Both the position numbers and the translations under genes were made by a program. Shown in pieces: positions 26,227 through 35,234 of a stretch of DNA of 64,000 nucleotides. This stretch comes from Kushneria phyllosphaerae. GTDB taxonomy: Bacteria; Pseudomonadota; Gammaproteobacteria; Pseudomonadales; Halomonadaceae. The DNA lies in the NCBI RefSeq assembly GCF_900312995.1, contig NZ_ONZI01000004.1, positions 62,001 through 126,000 on the forward strand, read 5' to 3'. Positions within the stretch are counted from its first letter, which is position 1. Every line of letters begins with the position of its first letter. The notes under the pieces are model-generated. The model saw only the letters and a list, made by a program, of their open reading frames with translations. It was not told the DNA's origin and ran no database searches.

Positions 26227-27740
26227 ACCGGGGTTACCGAATCAGCCGGTGTCGGAGCATCCTCCGGCATCGGCCAGCGGGACCAGTCAATCGCTGCCTC
26301 GACGTGATCGGCCAGTCGGTCGATTTCCCTCATGCGATGGGCGTCATAATCAAAATGCGCCGGTGCTGCTAGCCCGGCCCATGCCAGCAGCACGTTCAGC
26401 GTGGCCGGATGATCGAACACCCCGTGCAGGTAGGTGCCCAGAATCTGACCGTCCTCGGAAATGGCGCCATCCAGCCGGCCGTCATCAAGCGCAAATACGC
26501 CAAGGGAAAGACCTTCGCCCAGACTCTCGCCCACATGAATCTCGTAGCCCGTAACCGGGGCACGTGCCTCACCCAGCAGGCAGTGCCCGGTCACGCGATG
26601 CAGCTGCTTGGTGGCCTTGAGCGTCGTGGAAAGATTCAGCCAGCCCAGGCCCGCACTGCTGCCGGCCGGGCCTTCCACGCCGTCCGGGTCGTCAATGTGT
26701 GTGCCCAGCATCTGATAGCCGCCGCAGATACCGATGACCCGGCCGCCATAGCGCAGGTGGCGGGCAAGTGCCGCGGACCAGCCCTGCTCACGCAGCCAGT
26801 CCAGGTCGGCGCGAACGTTCTTGCTGCCCGGCAGAAGGATCAGATCCGCGGTGTCGAGTTCTTCAGGACAACGCACAAAGCGCACATTGACCTGAGGGTG
26901 CAGGCGCAGGGCGTCAAAGTCGGTGTGGTTACTGATGCGCGGCAACAGGATGACCACAATGTTGAGCCCGTCCGCAGCGCCGGTACTGTCACCGGCGCGG
27001 GACAGGCCGTCTTCGGCTTCCAGGTGCAGGTCTTCAAGCCAGGGCACCACGGCCAGCACCGGCTTGCCGGTACGTGCCTCGAGCCATTCAAGGCCGGGTT
27101 TGAGCAGGTTGATGTCGCCACGGAAGCGATTGATCACCAGACCCACGACCCGCTCGCGCTCCGAGGCACTGATGATATCCAGTGTGCCCACCAGATGGGC
27201 AAACACGCCGCCGCGGTCAATGTCGGCCACCAGAATGACCGGGCAGTCGACGGCTTCGGCAAAGCCCATGTTGGCCAGATCATGGGCGCGCAGGTTGATC
27301 TCGGCGGCGCTGCCGGCGCCTTCCACCACAACCCTGTCATAGCGATCAACGAGCCGCCCATGGGCAGCTACAACCTGTTTCAGCAGCTGCGGTTTATAGG
27401 CGTAGTACTCGGCCGCTTTCATGTGGCCGATGGCCTTGCCGGCCACTATGACCTGAGAGCCCTGATCGCAGGTGGGCTTTAACAGCACCGGATTGAAATC
27501 AACATGGGCATCCACTTCTGCCGCCATGGCCTGTACGGCCTGGGCACGGCCAATTTCGCCACCATCCACCGTCACGGCGCTGTTGAGGGCCATGTTCTGC
27601 GGCTTGAAGGGGGCAACTCTGTGCCCGCGGCGCGTCAGTATCCGACACAGGGCGGTCACCAGAGCACTCTTGCCGGCATCCGAGGTAGTGCCCTGAACCA
27701 TCAGGGTGCGGGATGCCTGAAAACGTTTCTGCTGACTCAT
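26214..27740 (-). CDS. cobQ: Cobyric acid synthase CobQ
   Basis: Glutamine- and ATP-dependent amidase that amidates the b, d, e and g side chains of adenosylcobyrinate a,c-diamide to adenosylcobyric acid. From the ATG at 27740 the protein is 508 residues. The N-terminal P-loop-like domain reads [20 protein letters not shown], followed by [12 protein letters not shown]. The C-terminal glutaminase domain has the nucleophile Cys in [10 protein letters not shown] and His in [11 protein letters not shown]. The start overlaps the cobN stop by ATGA. Last gene of the riboswitch-led operon. Its 3' end overlaps eutC by 13 bp. Confidence 0.97.
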   Translation of the reverse strand: MSQQKRFQASRTLMVQGTTSDAGKSALVTALCRILTRRGHRVAPFKPQNMALNSAVTVDGGEIGRAQAVQAMAAEVDAHVDFNPVLLKPTCDQGSQVIVAGKAIGHMKAAEYYAYKPQLLKQVVAAHGRLVDRYDRVVVEGAGSAAEINLRAHDLANMGFAEAVDCPVILVADIDRGGVFAHLVGTLDIISASERERVVGLVINRFRGDINLLKPGLEWLEARTGKPVLAVVPWLEDLHLEAEDGLSRAGDSTGAADGLNIVVILLPRISNHTDFDALRLHPQVNVRFVRCPEELDTADLILLPGSKNVRADLDWLREQGWSAALARHLRYGGRVIGICGGYQMLGTHIDDPDGVEGPAGSSAGLGWLNLSTTLKATKQLHRVTGHCLLGEARAPVTGYEIHVGESLGEGLSLGVFALDDGRLDGAISEDGQILGTYLHGVFDHPATLNVLLAWAGLAAPAHFDYDAHRMREIDRLADHVEAAIDWSRWPMPEDAPTPADSVTPVQDF

Positions 27741-30700
27741 GATGCACGTTCCTCCTGCTCGTCGATGCCCAGCAGCAGGTCGCGCAGGCGCTGTTGATAC
27801 TGCTCGGGGGACTGCCACAGCCCGCGGGCGATGGCGTCCATCAGCGTCTCGCCCATCTCCTTGAGCGCCTGCGGGTTGTGGTCGTTCAAAAACCGCTGAT
27901 TGTCCGGGTCCAGCACCAGCGCATCGGTAATCTGTTCGTACTGGTAGTCACTGACCAGCGCCGTGGTGGCGTCCCAGGCAAAGAGATAATCCACGCTGGC
28001 CGCCATCTCGAAGGCGCCCTTGTAACCGTGGCGCTGCATGGCGCTGATCCACTTTGGATTGGTCACCCGTGAGCGCATGACCCGGTTGAGTTCTTCCTTG
28101 AGGGTGCGCATGCGCGGGCTGGCGGGGTTGGCGTGATCGCCAAAATAAAGCGCAGGCGTGGCCCCCTGCTGGCGGGCAGCGGCGCTCATGCCGCCCTGAA
28201 ACTGGCTGTAGTCCCCCGAGTCGAGCAGATCGTGTTCGCGGTTGTCCTGATTCTGGACGATGCCCTCCAGCGTCGAGAGCCGCTTTTCAAAGGCCGCCAT
28301 GGCAGGCTCGCCTTCGACCCCCTTGCCGTAGGCATAGCCGCCCCAGTTGACGTAGGCGCGGGCCAGATCCGCGTTGTCCTGCCAGTGGCCGTTGTCCAGC
28401 AGCTTCTGCACGCCGGCCCCGAACGTGCCCGGGCGGGCACCGAAAATGCGAAAGCCGGCCTGACGCCGCGCCGTGGCCTCATCGACCCCTTCCGCCAGCA
28501 GCGCCTCGCGCCGGGTTTCGACGTTGGCGGCGATGGTGTTGCCGTTGCCGGGCTCATTGAGATCCACCAGCTTTTGAACGGCGCTGTCATACAGCGCGAT
28601 CAGCCCGGGAAAGGCGTCGCGGAAAAAACCCGATACTCGCAGGGTGACGTCCACCCGCGGGCGGCCGAGCAGAAAGCCGGGAATGATCTCGAAATCGATC
28701 ACCCGCTGGGAGCCTGCGGCCCAGATCGGGCGCACGCCCATCAGTGCAAAGGCCTGAGCGATATCATCACCGCCCGTGCGCATGGTGGCCGTGCCCCATA
28801 CCGACAGCCCTAGGCTTGTCGGATAGTCGCCGTGCTCCTGCAGGTGGCGCATGACCAGCGCCTCGGCCGATTTTTGCCCCAGCGTCCAGGCCGTTCTGGT
28901 GGGCATGGCACGGCTATCCACGCTATAGAAGTTGCGTCCGGTAGGCAGGGTGTCGAGTCGCCCGCGGCTGGGCGCGCCGCTGGCGCCCGGCGGTACGAAC
29001 CTGCCGGACAGCCCGTCCATCAGCGCCGAGAGTTCGTTGTCCACGCTCTGGTGCAGCAGCGGCAGCAGGGTGTCGCGCATGAAGTCGATCACGGCGCGCG
29101 TCTGCGGCCAGCGCTGCTCGCAGGGGGGGGCGGCTTCGGACGCCAGCACGTGCTGCTCGATCAGCTGCGCGCCAAGAAGCTCCAGGCGCTCGCGGGTGTG
29201 CGTCGAGCTGCGCCAGCGGGTGGCCTCCAGGTCGGCGAGGCATTCAGGCCATGGGCCCTGCCAGGGCCAGGCCTCAACGGCCAACGGATCAAAATCTTCA
29301 TGTATTTTAAAAAGCCCCAGATCGCTGGCCATCGCCTGCAATAGGCTTTGCTCGTGGGGCTGACTGCCGCGCGACAGGCGCACCAGCGCCATCAGGGTGT
29401 CACGTAGTGAGGCATGTTCGGGTAGCTCGCCGAGCACGTGCAACCCGTCACGAATCTGAGCCTCCTTGATGTCACAGAGGTAGTTGTCCAGCGCGTCCAG
29501 CAGGGTCTGATCGTCTTTTAACGCCTCATCGATGCCTGGACGCTCGCCAACACTGGCTGAAGGGGACAGGCTCAGTTCCTCAAGCACATGGGTATGGCGT
29601 ACCCGCTCAATGATTGCCTCGCGCAGGAACTGCTCGCGGCGCTGGTCAAGGCCGAGGGCCTGATAATACTCATCGGTCAGGCGCTCGAGTTCGGCGAGAT
29701 CATCATGGATGCCGGCACGCGTCATGGGCGGCATCAAGTGATCGATAATCACGGCCTGCGTTCGACGCTTGGCCTGAGCGCCTTCCCCGGGGTCATTGAC
29801 GATAAACGGATAGAGATGGGGCATGGGCCCCAGCACGATATCCGGCCAGCACGTTTCTGACAGCGCCGTACCCTTGCCGGGCAGCCACTCGAGATTGCCA
29901 TGCTTGCCGACATGCACGAAGGCATCGACGCCATAGACGTGCCGCAGCCAGAAATAGAACGCCAGGTAGCCGTGGGTCGGCGGCAGGTCCGGGTCGTGAT
30001 AGGCCGCGTTCTGGTCGATATCAAAGCCACGCGCCGGCTGCACGCCGACAAAGGTCCCACCCAGACGCATGCCGGCAATCATCAGACGGCCCTGACGATA
30101 GAGTGGGTCGTCCTCCGGGGCACCCCAGCGATCAAGCACGGCCTGCCGACACATATCCGGCAGCTGCGCAAAGTGCTGCTTGTAGGTCGCAAGCGACAGA
30201 CTCTGCGCGGCCGGGCGCGTCTCAAGGTGTGCCACGTCGTTGGTAACCGTCTGCGTCAGCCACTCGATCAACGCTGTGGGGTCATGTGGCAGGGCATGGG
30301 TGACCGGATAGCCCGCCTCTCGCAACTGAAGAAGAATGTTGAGCGTCGAGGCCGGCGTATCGAGGCCCACGCCATTGCCGATACGGGCATCGCTTGAGGG
30401 GTAGTTGGCCAGCACCAGTGCAATACGCTTGTCCTGGTTGGCTTTTTCGGCAAGCCTGACCCAGCGTCGGGCCAGCTCGGTGACAAAGCGGGCGCGCTCC
30501 TCATGAAGCTGATGAATCACGATATCGTGCTGACAGCGCGTGGAGTGATAGTGCGCTGACTTGAAGGCGATCGGACGGGTGATGATACGTCCGTCCAGCT
30601 CCGGCAGGGCGACCTGCATGGCAATGTCACGCGGCCGGAGCCCCATGGGCTGCGCCTCCCAGTCCTCGAGCGTGGTACCCACCATGATCAGCTGCAAAAT

Positions 30701-31618
30701 GGGGATGTGGCGCGTCCAGGGGTGCTGATAGCCGGCATGCGTGGCATCAGTGCTGCCGGCCAGCGCAAAGCCGGTGGTGTTGAGCATGATCGAGGCATTG
30801 CTCTGCTCGATCAGTTCATCAAGGGTGTCCAGACACAGGCGCTCCTTGAGCGATGCCACGGCGACCGGCAATACGTTGAAGCCGCCTGCTTCCAGAATAC
30901 CGATCAGGCCGTCGAAAACGCTGGTGTTGCCCTGCTGGAGATGGCTTCGGTAAAACACCAGTGCCGCCACCGGACGTGCCGGCTGCCAGCGCGCCTGCCA
31001 GTCAGCCAGGGTGACGTAGCCGGGAAAGGCGTTGTGATCATCGAATGGGGCATGCAGAACCACCCGCGGCAGCGGTTGAGGCTCCCGCCATGTTCGGGGG
31101 CGATTCAGGAAGCGATCATCCAGCCAGGCGAGCAGGGCGCGGGTATTGTCGATGCCGCCTTCACGCAGATAGCGCCATACCCGGCGTGCGTCCTGATAGC
31201 TGACCGTGCCGGCCTCGAGCAGGCTTTCATCCTCGACGTCTTCACCGGGCACCACGATCAGCGTGCGGCCATCCCGCTGTGCCCACTCCTTTAACTGCTC
31301 AAGACCATAGTTCCAGTAGGAAGCGCCACCCAGTAGGGAGAGCACCACCACGCGGGCGCCTTTTGGCGCCTCTTCGCCGCGGCTATCCAGCACCCGATCG
31401 CGATAGAGATCAAACGCGGCGGGTTTTAACAGGTTCATCCAGTTGGCCAGGCGGATACTGGTGTCGTGCTCGACGTCATCGGCCTCGATCACAGTGGCCA
31501 GCAGGGCCAGGGTGCTATCGGCGGCGGACAGCATCACCAGTTCGGCAGGCGACTGACCGAGATCGACAATGCCATTGTCATCGCTGAACCCGCCGGGCTG
31601 GGCGGCGAAAAGGTGCAT
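27737..31618 (-). CDS. cobN: Cobaltochelatase large subunit CobN
   Basis: Catalytic subunit that inserts cobalt into hydrogenobyrinate a,c-diamide in the aerobic pathway. The 1293-residue protein is the expected length and is homologous to the ChlH/BchH subunit. Recognisable parts are [18 protein letters not shown] in the N-terminal third, [16 protein letters not shown] in the middle and a C-terminal part with [27 protein letters not shown]. The partner ATPase is probably the ChlI/ChlD-like protein at the head of the same operon, because no cobS/cobT-type chelatase pair is present here. It begins 48 bp after cobW. Confidence 0.97.
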   Translation of the reverse strand: MHLFAAQPGGFSDDNGIVDLGQSPAELVMLSAADSTLALLATVIEADDVEHDTSIRLANWMNLLKPAAFDLYRDRVLDSRGEEAPKGARVVVLSLLGGASYWNYGLEQLKEWAQRDGRTLIVVPGEDVEDESLLEAGTVSYQDARRVWRYLREGGIDNTRALLAWLDDRFLNRPRTWREPQPLPRVVLHAPFDDHNAFPGYVTLADWQARWQPARPVAALVFYRSHLQQGNTSVFDGLIGILEAGGFNVLPVAVASLKERLCLDTLDELIEQSNASIMLNTTGFALAGSTDATHAGYQHPWTRHIPILQLIMVGTTLEDWEAQPMGLRPRDIAMQVALPELDGRIITRPIAFKSAHYHSTRCQHDIVIHQLHEERARFVTELARRWVRLAEKANQDKRIALVLANYPSSDARIGNGVGLDTPASTLNILLQLREAGYPVTHALPHDPTALIEWLTQTVTNDVAHLETRPAAQSLSLATYKQHFAQLPDMCRQAVLDRWGAPEDDPLYRQGRLMIAGMRLGGTFVGVQPARGFDIDQNAAYHDPDLPPTHGYLAFYFWLRHVYGVDAFVHVGKHGNLEWLPGKGTALSETCWPDIVLGPMPHLYPFIVNDPGEGAQAKRRTQAVIIDHLMPPMTRAGIHDDLAELERLTDEYYQALGLDQRREQFLREAIIERVRHTHVLEELSLSPSASVGERPGIDEALKDDQTLLDALDNYLCDIKEAQIRDGLHVLGELPEHASLRDTLMALVRLSRGSQPHEQSLLQAMASDLGLFKIHEDFDPLAVEAWPWQGPWPECLADLEATRWRSSTHTRERLELLGAQLIEQHVLASEAAPPCEQRWPQTRAVIDFMRDTLLPLLHQSVDNELSALMDGLSGRFVPPGASGAPSRGRLDTLPTGRNFYSVDSRAMPTRTAWTLGQKSAEALVMRHLQEHGDYPTSLGLSVWGTATMRTGGDDIAQAFALMGVRPIWAAGSQRVIDFEIIPGFLLGRPRVDVTLRVSGFFRDAFPGLIALYDSAVQKLVDLNEPGNGNTIAANVETRREALLAEGVDEATARRQAGFRIFGARPGTFGAGVQKLLDNGHWQDNADLARAYVNWGGYAYGKGVEGEPAMAAFEKRLSTLEGIVQNQDNREHDLLDSGDYSQFQGGMSAAARQQGATPALYFGDHANPASPRMRTLKEELNRVMRSRVTNPKWISAMQRHGYKGAFEMAASVDYLFAWDATTALVSDYQYEQITDALVLDPDNQRFLNDHNPQALKEMGETLMDAIARGLWQSPEQYQQRLRDLLLGIDEQEERAS

Positions 31619-31666
31619 GCATCACACTCCGCTACGAGGCTTTCAGGTTTTCGGCGCTGGCTGATA

Positions 31667-32770
31667 TCAGCCAGCGTGTTCGTGGTGCTCGGCTTCGGAC
31701 AGTGCGGCCTGCAGGCGATCACGATCCAGACACTTGCCGATTACGACCAGCCGGGTCTGGCGCGTCTCGTCGCTGCGCCACGGCCGGTCGAAGTGGTGGG
31801 TGAGGCGGTTGCCTACGGCATGCAGGACCTGACGCATGGGCTTGCCGACATCGACAAAGCCCTTGACGCGATAGATGGTCTGTTCGGTCAGTGCCTGCTC
31901 CAGCGCCCTGACCAGGATGGGGCTGTCCACACTGCCCAGCGTCACCACGCAGGAATCAAAATCATCGTGGGCATGATGGTGTTCGCGACCGTGAGCGTGA
32001 TGATCATCATGATGGGTGTGAATGTCATCGGCCCGGCCTTCCGAGGCCAGCTGCAGACCCATGACTGCGGCCACATCGACTTCGCCATGCGTGGCCCAGA
32101 GCGTCTTGACCCGCTCGGGAAGCTCCCCGCGCAGCTGTTGCTCTACTACCCGGCGCGCCTCGTCGTCCAGGGCGTCGCCCTTGCTGATGATGACCAGATC
32201 TGCCGAGGCGAGCTGGTCATCGAGCAGTTCCTGCAGGCTCGGGTCATGATCCAGACTCTCGTCGGCCTGACGCTGCGCCTCGATGCGCTCATGATCATGA
32301 GCGACCCGTCCGGCGGCCAGTGCCGGGCCATCAACCACAGTGATGACGCTGTCGACCGTGCAGAACTGTTTGATGTCGGGCCAGTTGAACGCCTGTACCA
32401 GCGGCTTGGGCAGTGCAAGGCCCGAGGTCTCGATCAGGATATGATCGATCTGGTCGCGTCGCTCGACCAGCTTTTGCATCACTGGCAAAAACTCCTCTTC
32501 TACGGTGCAGCAGATACAGCCATTGGCGAGCTCGAAAACGCCCTGTTCGCGCTCAACGGCATCTTCTTCACAGCCTTCGATCTGACAGCTGCGCACCAGC
32601 TCGGCGTCGACATCCAGCTCGCCAAACTCGTTGACGATCACGGCAATGCGCTTGCCGCCGGCGTTGCGCAAAAGGTGTGACAGCAGCGTGGTCTTGCCGC
32701 TGCCGAGAAAGCCGGTGACGACGGTAGCAGGGATCTTATGCAGCTCGGGGCGTGATTCGATAGAGGACAT
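31667..32770 (-). CDS. cobW: CobW-type GTPase metallochaperone
   Basis: G3E GTPase thought to deliver cobalt to CobN. From the ATG at 32770 (behind GGAGAACCTC) it has 367 residues. The P-loop GFLGSGKT is at residues 20-27, and the CxCC metal site is CICC (Cys85, Cys87, Cys88) after ELANG. The ETSGLALPKP block and the nucleotide-specificity-type ISKGDALDD follow. A long His/Asp stretch near residues 230-255 (HTHHDDHHAHGREHHHAHDD) is a likely metal-storage loop. Situated directly before cobN, consistent with cobalt delivery and not zinc. Confidence 0.93.
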   Translation of the reverse strand: MSSIESRPELHKIPATVVTGFLGSGKTTLLSHLLRNAGGKRIAVIVNEFGELDVDAELVRSCQIEGCEEDAVEREQGVFELANGCICCTVEEEFLPVMQKLVERRDQIDHILIETSGLALPKPLVQAFNWPDIKQFCTVDSVITVVDGPALAAGRVAHDHERIEAQRQADESLDHDPSLQELLDDQLASADLVIISKGDALDDEARRVVEQQLRGELPERVKTLWATHGEVDVAAVMGLQLASEGRADDIHTHHDDHHAHGREHHHAHDDFDSCVVTLGSVDSPILVRALEQALTEQTIYRVKGFVDVGKPMRQVLHAVGNRLTHHFDRPWRSDETRQTRLVVIGKCLDRDRLQAALSEAEHHEHAG

Positions 32771-32792
32771 GAGGTTCTCCAGACAATAGAAA

Positions 32793-33221
32793 TTATTCAG
32801 CAAGGGCGGTCATTGACGCTGACACGGCCAGCGCACAGGTGGCGCGGGCGCACTGTTGCCGGTTAACGAGCAGTCGAGCCGGCGTGCCCATCTGCTGGCG
32901 GATGGCGGCCAGTGCGGCGGCCTCGGCGACACCGGGCACGCCATGGAGGCGCCGGGTGGTGCCGCTGACATGGCTCATGGCGGGCTCGCTGTCTCTCAAG
33001 GCCTGCGCCGGCAGGGCGATCAACGGGCAGCGCCAGGCTTTTGCCAGGGAGGCGATGGCGGTTTCATGCTGGCGGCCCGCCAGGGTTGCCAACAGTGTGA
33101 TCTGGCTCGGCTGCACATTGGCCATGGCCAGTGTGGTCATGGCCAGTGCCATGAGTGCGTCAGGTGGGCAGTCGCGTCGGCAGCCCACCCCCATGGCGAC
33201 AGGACCGACCTCAGCGCACAT
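32793..33221 (-). CDS. cobE: CobE / CbiG C-terminal-like cobalamin protein
   Basis: A 142-residue protein of the CobE family, homologous to the C-terminal part of CbiG. The match rests on the N-terminal MGVGCRRDCPPDAL, the ATLAGRQHETAIASLAKAW region, the PLIALPAQALRD strand, GVPGVAEAAALAA and the closing LLVNRQQCARATCALAV. CobE is proposed to handle a ring-stage intermediate; its role is not fully settled. The ATG at 33221 overlaps the cobB stop by 11 bp. A much longer open frame back to 33512 is only the cobB gene read out of frame. Alternative start at 33194. Confidence 0.85.
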   Translation of the reverse strand: MCAEVGPVAMGVGCRRDCPPDALMALAMTTLAMANVQPSQITLLATLAGRQHETAIASLAKAWRCPLIALPAQALRDSEPAMSHVSGTTRRLHGVPGVAEAAALAAIRQQMGTPARLLVNRQQCARATCALAVSASMTALAE

Positions 33222-34575
33222 GCGGGCCTCGAACGGCCTGCTCCAGAGAGCGTGTGGTTTCTTCTGCGCCCAGCAGTGCTGCGATGGCCTCGGGATTGGA
33301 GGGAAAGAACAGGTGCAGATAGCTGGCCGTGAGTCGGCCTCGGCGGAAGATCGCCTCGCCCGGTGCCGGATGACTGGCGCGTCGACCGTGCGCGATCGGC
33401 GCCAGCGTGTCGTGACTTCGCGAGTGATGGTGAGCATGCCCCCGAATTTCGCCTTCCGGCAGGGGCGCACTCTGCATGCCCTGACAGCCGCGTTTGGTGC
33501 GCATTTCGCCATGTCCCGGCAGCACGCCGGCCATGGGGTGGCAGGTGCCGTGCTGGTCGGTCAGGGTCTGCTGTAGATAGAGCATGCCACCGCACTCGGC
33601 CAGAATCGGCAGGCCGCGGGCATCAAGGTCTCGAATGGCCTTGCACATGCCATGATTGGTGCCAAGTGCTGCAGCATGTAGTTCCGGATAGCCACCCGGC
33701 AGCCACAGCGCATCAAGGTTATCCGGGAGCGTCGCGTCATGAAGTGGCGAAAACCGGCAGAGCTCGGCGCCCATGGCTTCCAGCAGTCGGGTATTGGCCG
33801 CGTAGATAAAGCTGAAGGCAGCATCCTCTGCAACGCCGATCCGTTGGCCGCTCAGTGCCTGAGGCGGGGTGTCGATATTCTGCGGTTTGAAGGCAACAGC
33901 CGGGGGCAGTTCGGTCAGCTTTTGTCCTTCAAGGAGATCGGCGGCGGCATCGAGTCGGGCTTCCAGCGACAGATTGTCAGGATCATCCTGCTCGCCGGGC
34001 TGGACCAGACCCAGATGACGCGAGGGCAGGGCAAGGTGCTCTTCTCGGGGCATGGCGGCCAGCAGCTGGACATCGTTGGGCAGGCTGTCTTCGATCAGCT
34101 GGCGGTGTCGCTCGCTGCCGAGTGCATTGGCCACCAGACCATGAAAGGTCATTTCCGGACGATAGCGCGCCAGCCCCAGCCCGATGGCGGCGACGGTCTG
34201 GGCCATGCCGCGGGCGTTGATGACACAGGCGACCGGGATATCAAAGGCGACCGCCAGATCGGCGCTTGAGGGCGTACCGTCATGCAGCCCCATCGCGCCT
34301 TCGATCAAAATCAGATCTGCCTCAAGGGCGGCGCGATACAGCTGCTCGCGACAGAAGGCGTCGCCTGCCATCCATAGATCAAGGGGCTCGACCGGTGCGT
34401 TTGATGCCAGCGCGAGGATCTGTGGGTCCAGATAATCCGGTCCTGTCTTGAAGACCACTACTCGGCGGCCCTGACGGCGGTGATAGCGCGCCAGCGCAGC
34501 GGTCACGGTGGTCTTGCCCTGGCCCGAGGCCATGGCAGAAAGAAAAAGTGCGGGGCAGTACGCGATATCCTGCAT
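33211..34575 (-). CDS. cobB: Hydrogenobyrinic/cobyrinic acid a,c-diamide synthase
   Basis: ATP-dependent amidotransferase (CobB/CbiA) that amidates the a and c side chains of the corrin macrocycle, making the substrate of CobN. The 454-residue protein has the N-terminal dethiobiotin-synthetase-like domain (SAMASGQGKTTVTAALAR, FKTGPDYLDP, LILIEGAMGLHDG) and a C-terminal glutaminase domain with nucleophile Cys in LAECGGMLYL and His in SYLHLFFPSNP. Its start overlaps the cobO stop by one base (TGATG) and its stop lies within the first codons of cobE, so translation is coupled on both sides. Confidence 0.96.
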   Translation of the reverse strand: MQDIAYCPALFLSAMASGQGKTTVTAALARYHRRQGRRVVVFKTGPDYLDPQILALASNAPVEPLDLWMAGDAFCREQLYRAALEADLILIEGAMGLHDGTPSSADLAVAFDIPVACVINARGMAQTVAAIGLGLARYRPEMTFHGLVANALGSERHRQLIEDSLPNDVQLLAAMPREEHLALPSRHLGLVQPGEQDDPDNLSLEARLDAAADLLEGQKLTELPPAVAFKPQNIDTPPQALSGQRIGVAEDAAFSFIYAANTRLLEAMGAELCRFSPLHDATLPDNLDALWLPGGYPELHAAALGTNHGMCKAIRDLDARGLPILAECGGMLYLQQTLTDQHGTCHPMAGVLPGHGEMRTKRGCQGMQSAPLPEGEIRGHAHHHSRSHDTLAPIAHGRRASHPAPGEAIFRRGRLTASYLHLFFPSNPEAIAALLGAEETTRSLEQAVRGPHVR

Positions 34576-35234
34576 CAGTATTCGATCCCCGCCTGCGCCT
34601 TGACGCCAAGTCGGAAGGCGTGGCGCTCGTCGTGAATGACACTGATGGTATCGGCGATGTCCTGAATCTCGCGGGCCATGGTGCGCCCGGTGATCATCAC
34701 GTTCTGATGTTCGGGCCGCCCCTTGAGTGTACGGGCGACCTGCTCGGCGTCGAGATAGCCGTATTTGATCATGTAGGAGAGCTCATCAAAGAGCAGGAAG
34801 TGATACTGCGGATCACCGAGCAGTGTCTCTGCCAGTGCCCAGGCCTCCTGAGCGGCCTGGCGTTCCCGTTCGGGGTCGCGCACTTCCCAGCTGAAGCCAT
34901 GGCCCATGACATGAAAGTCGACCTGAGGGTGGTCGTTGAAAAAAAGATATTCGCCGGTGGCGCGCCGCCCCTTGATGAACTGGATCACCGCGCAGCGCTG
35001 ACCATGACCCATGGCGCGTGCCATGGTGCCAAAGGCCGAGCTGCTCTTGCCCTTGCCATTGCCCTTGAGCACGATCAAAACGCCGCGCTCCTGGTCGGCG
35101 CGCGCGATACGCTCATCAACGATGCGCTTTTTGGTTGCCATGCGCTGCTGATAGCGATCGACGCCCTGATCGCCGGTGCTATCGTCGCTATTGCTGTTGT
35201 CACTGTTGGTACCATCACCAGGGTGCTGATTCAC
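34575..35234 (-). CDS. cobO: Corrinoid adenosyltransferase (CobO/BtuR type)
   Basis: Transfers adenosyl from ATP to cob(I)yrinate a,c-diamide. The 219-residue protein has the family P-loop LKGNGKGKSSSAFGTMARA near residues 57-75, then IQFIKGRRATGEYLFF, FLLFDELSYMIKYG and MITGRTMAREIQDIADTISV, as in CobO/BtuR. An N-terminal tail of about 30 residues is Asn/Asp/Ser-rich and probably disordered. The start is a GTG at 35234 with GGGAG upstream, overlapping the previous stop as GTGA. Confidence 0.95.
   Translation of the reverse strand: MNQHPGDGTNSDNSNSDDSTGDQGVDRYQQRMATKKRIVDERIARADQERGVLIVLKGNGKGKSSSAFGTMARAMGHGQRCAVIQFIKGRRATGEYLFFNDHPQVDFHVMGHGFSWEVRDPERERQAAQEAWALAETLLGDPQYHFLLFDELSYMIKYGYLDAEQVARTLKGRPEHQNVMITGRTMAREIQDIADTISVIHDERHAFRLGVKAQAGIEY

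Noticed and set aside
31466..32680. Long plus-strand open frame (404 codons) opposite cobW and the cobN start.
   Set aside because: It is antisense to firmly identified genes, shows no family motifs and has the composition expected of a GC-rich shadow frame.
32793..33512. A 239-codon version of the CobE frame.
   Set aside because: The first 97 codons are cobB sequence read in another frame, rich in Arg/Cys/His; the real start is near 33221.
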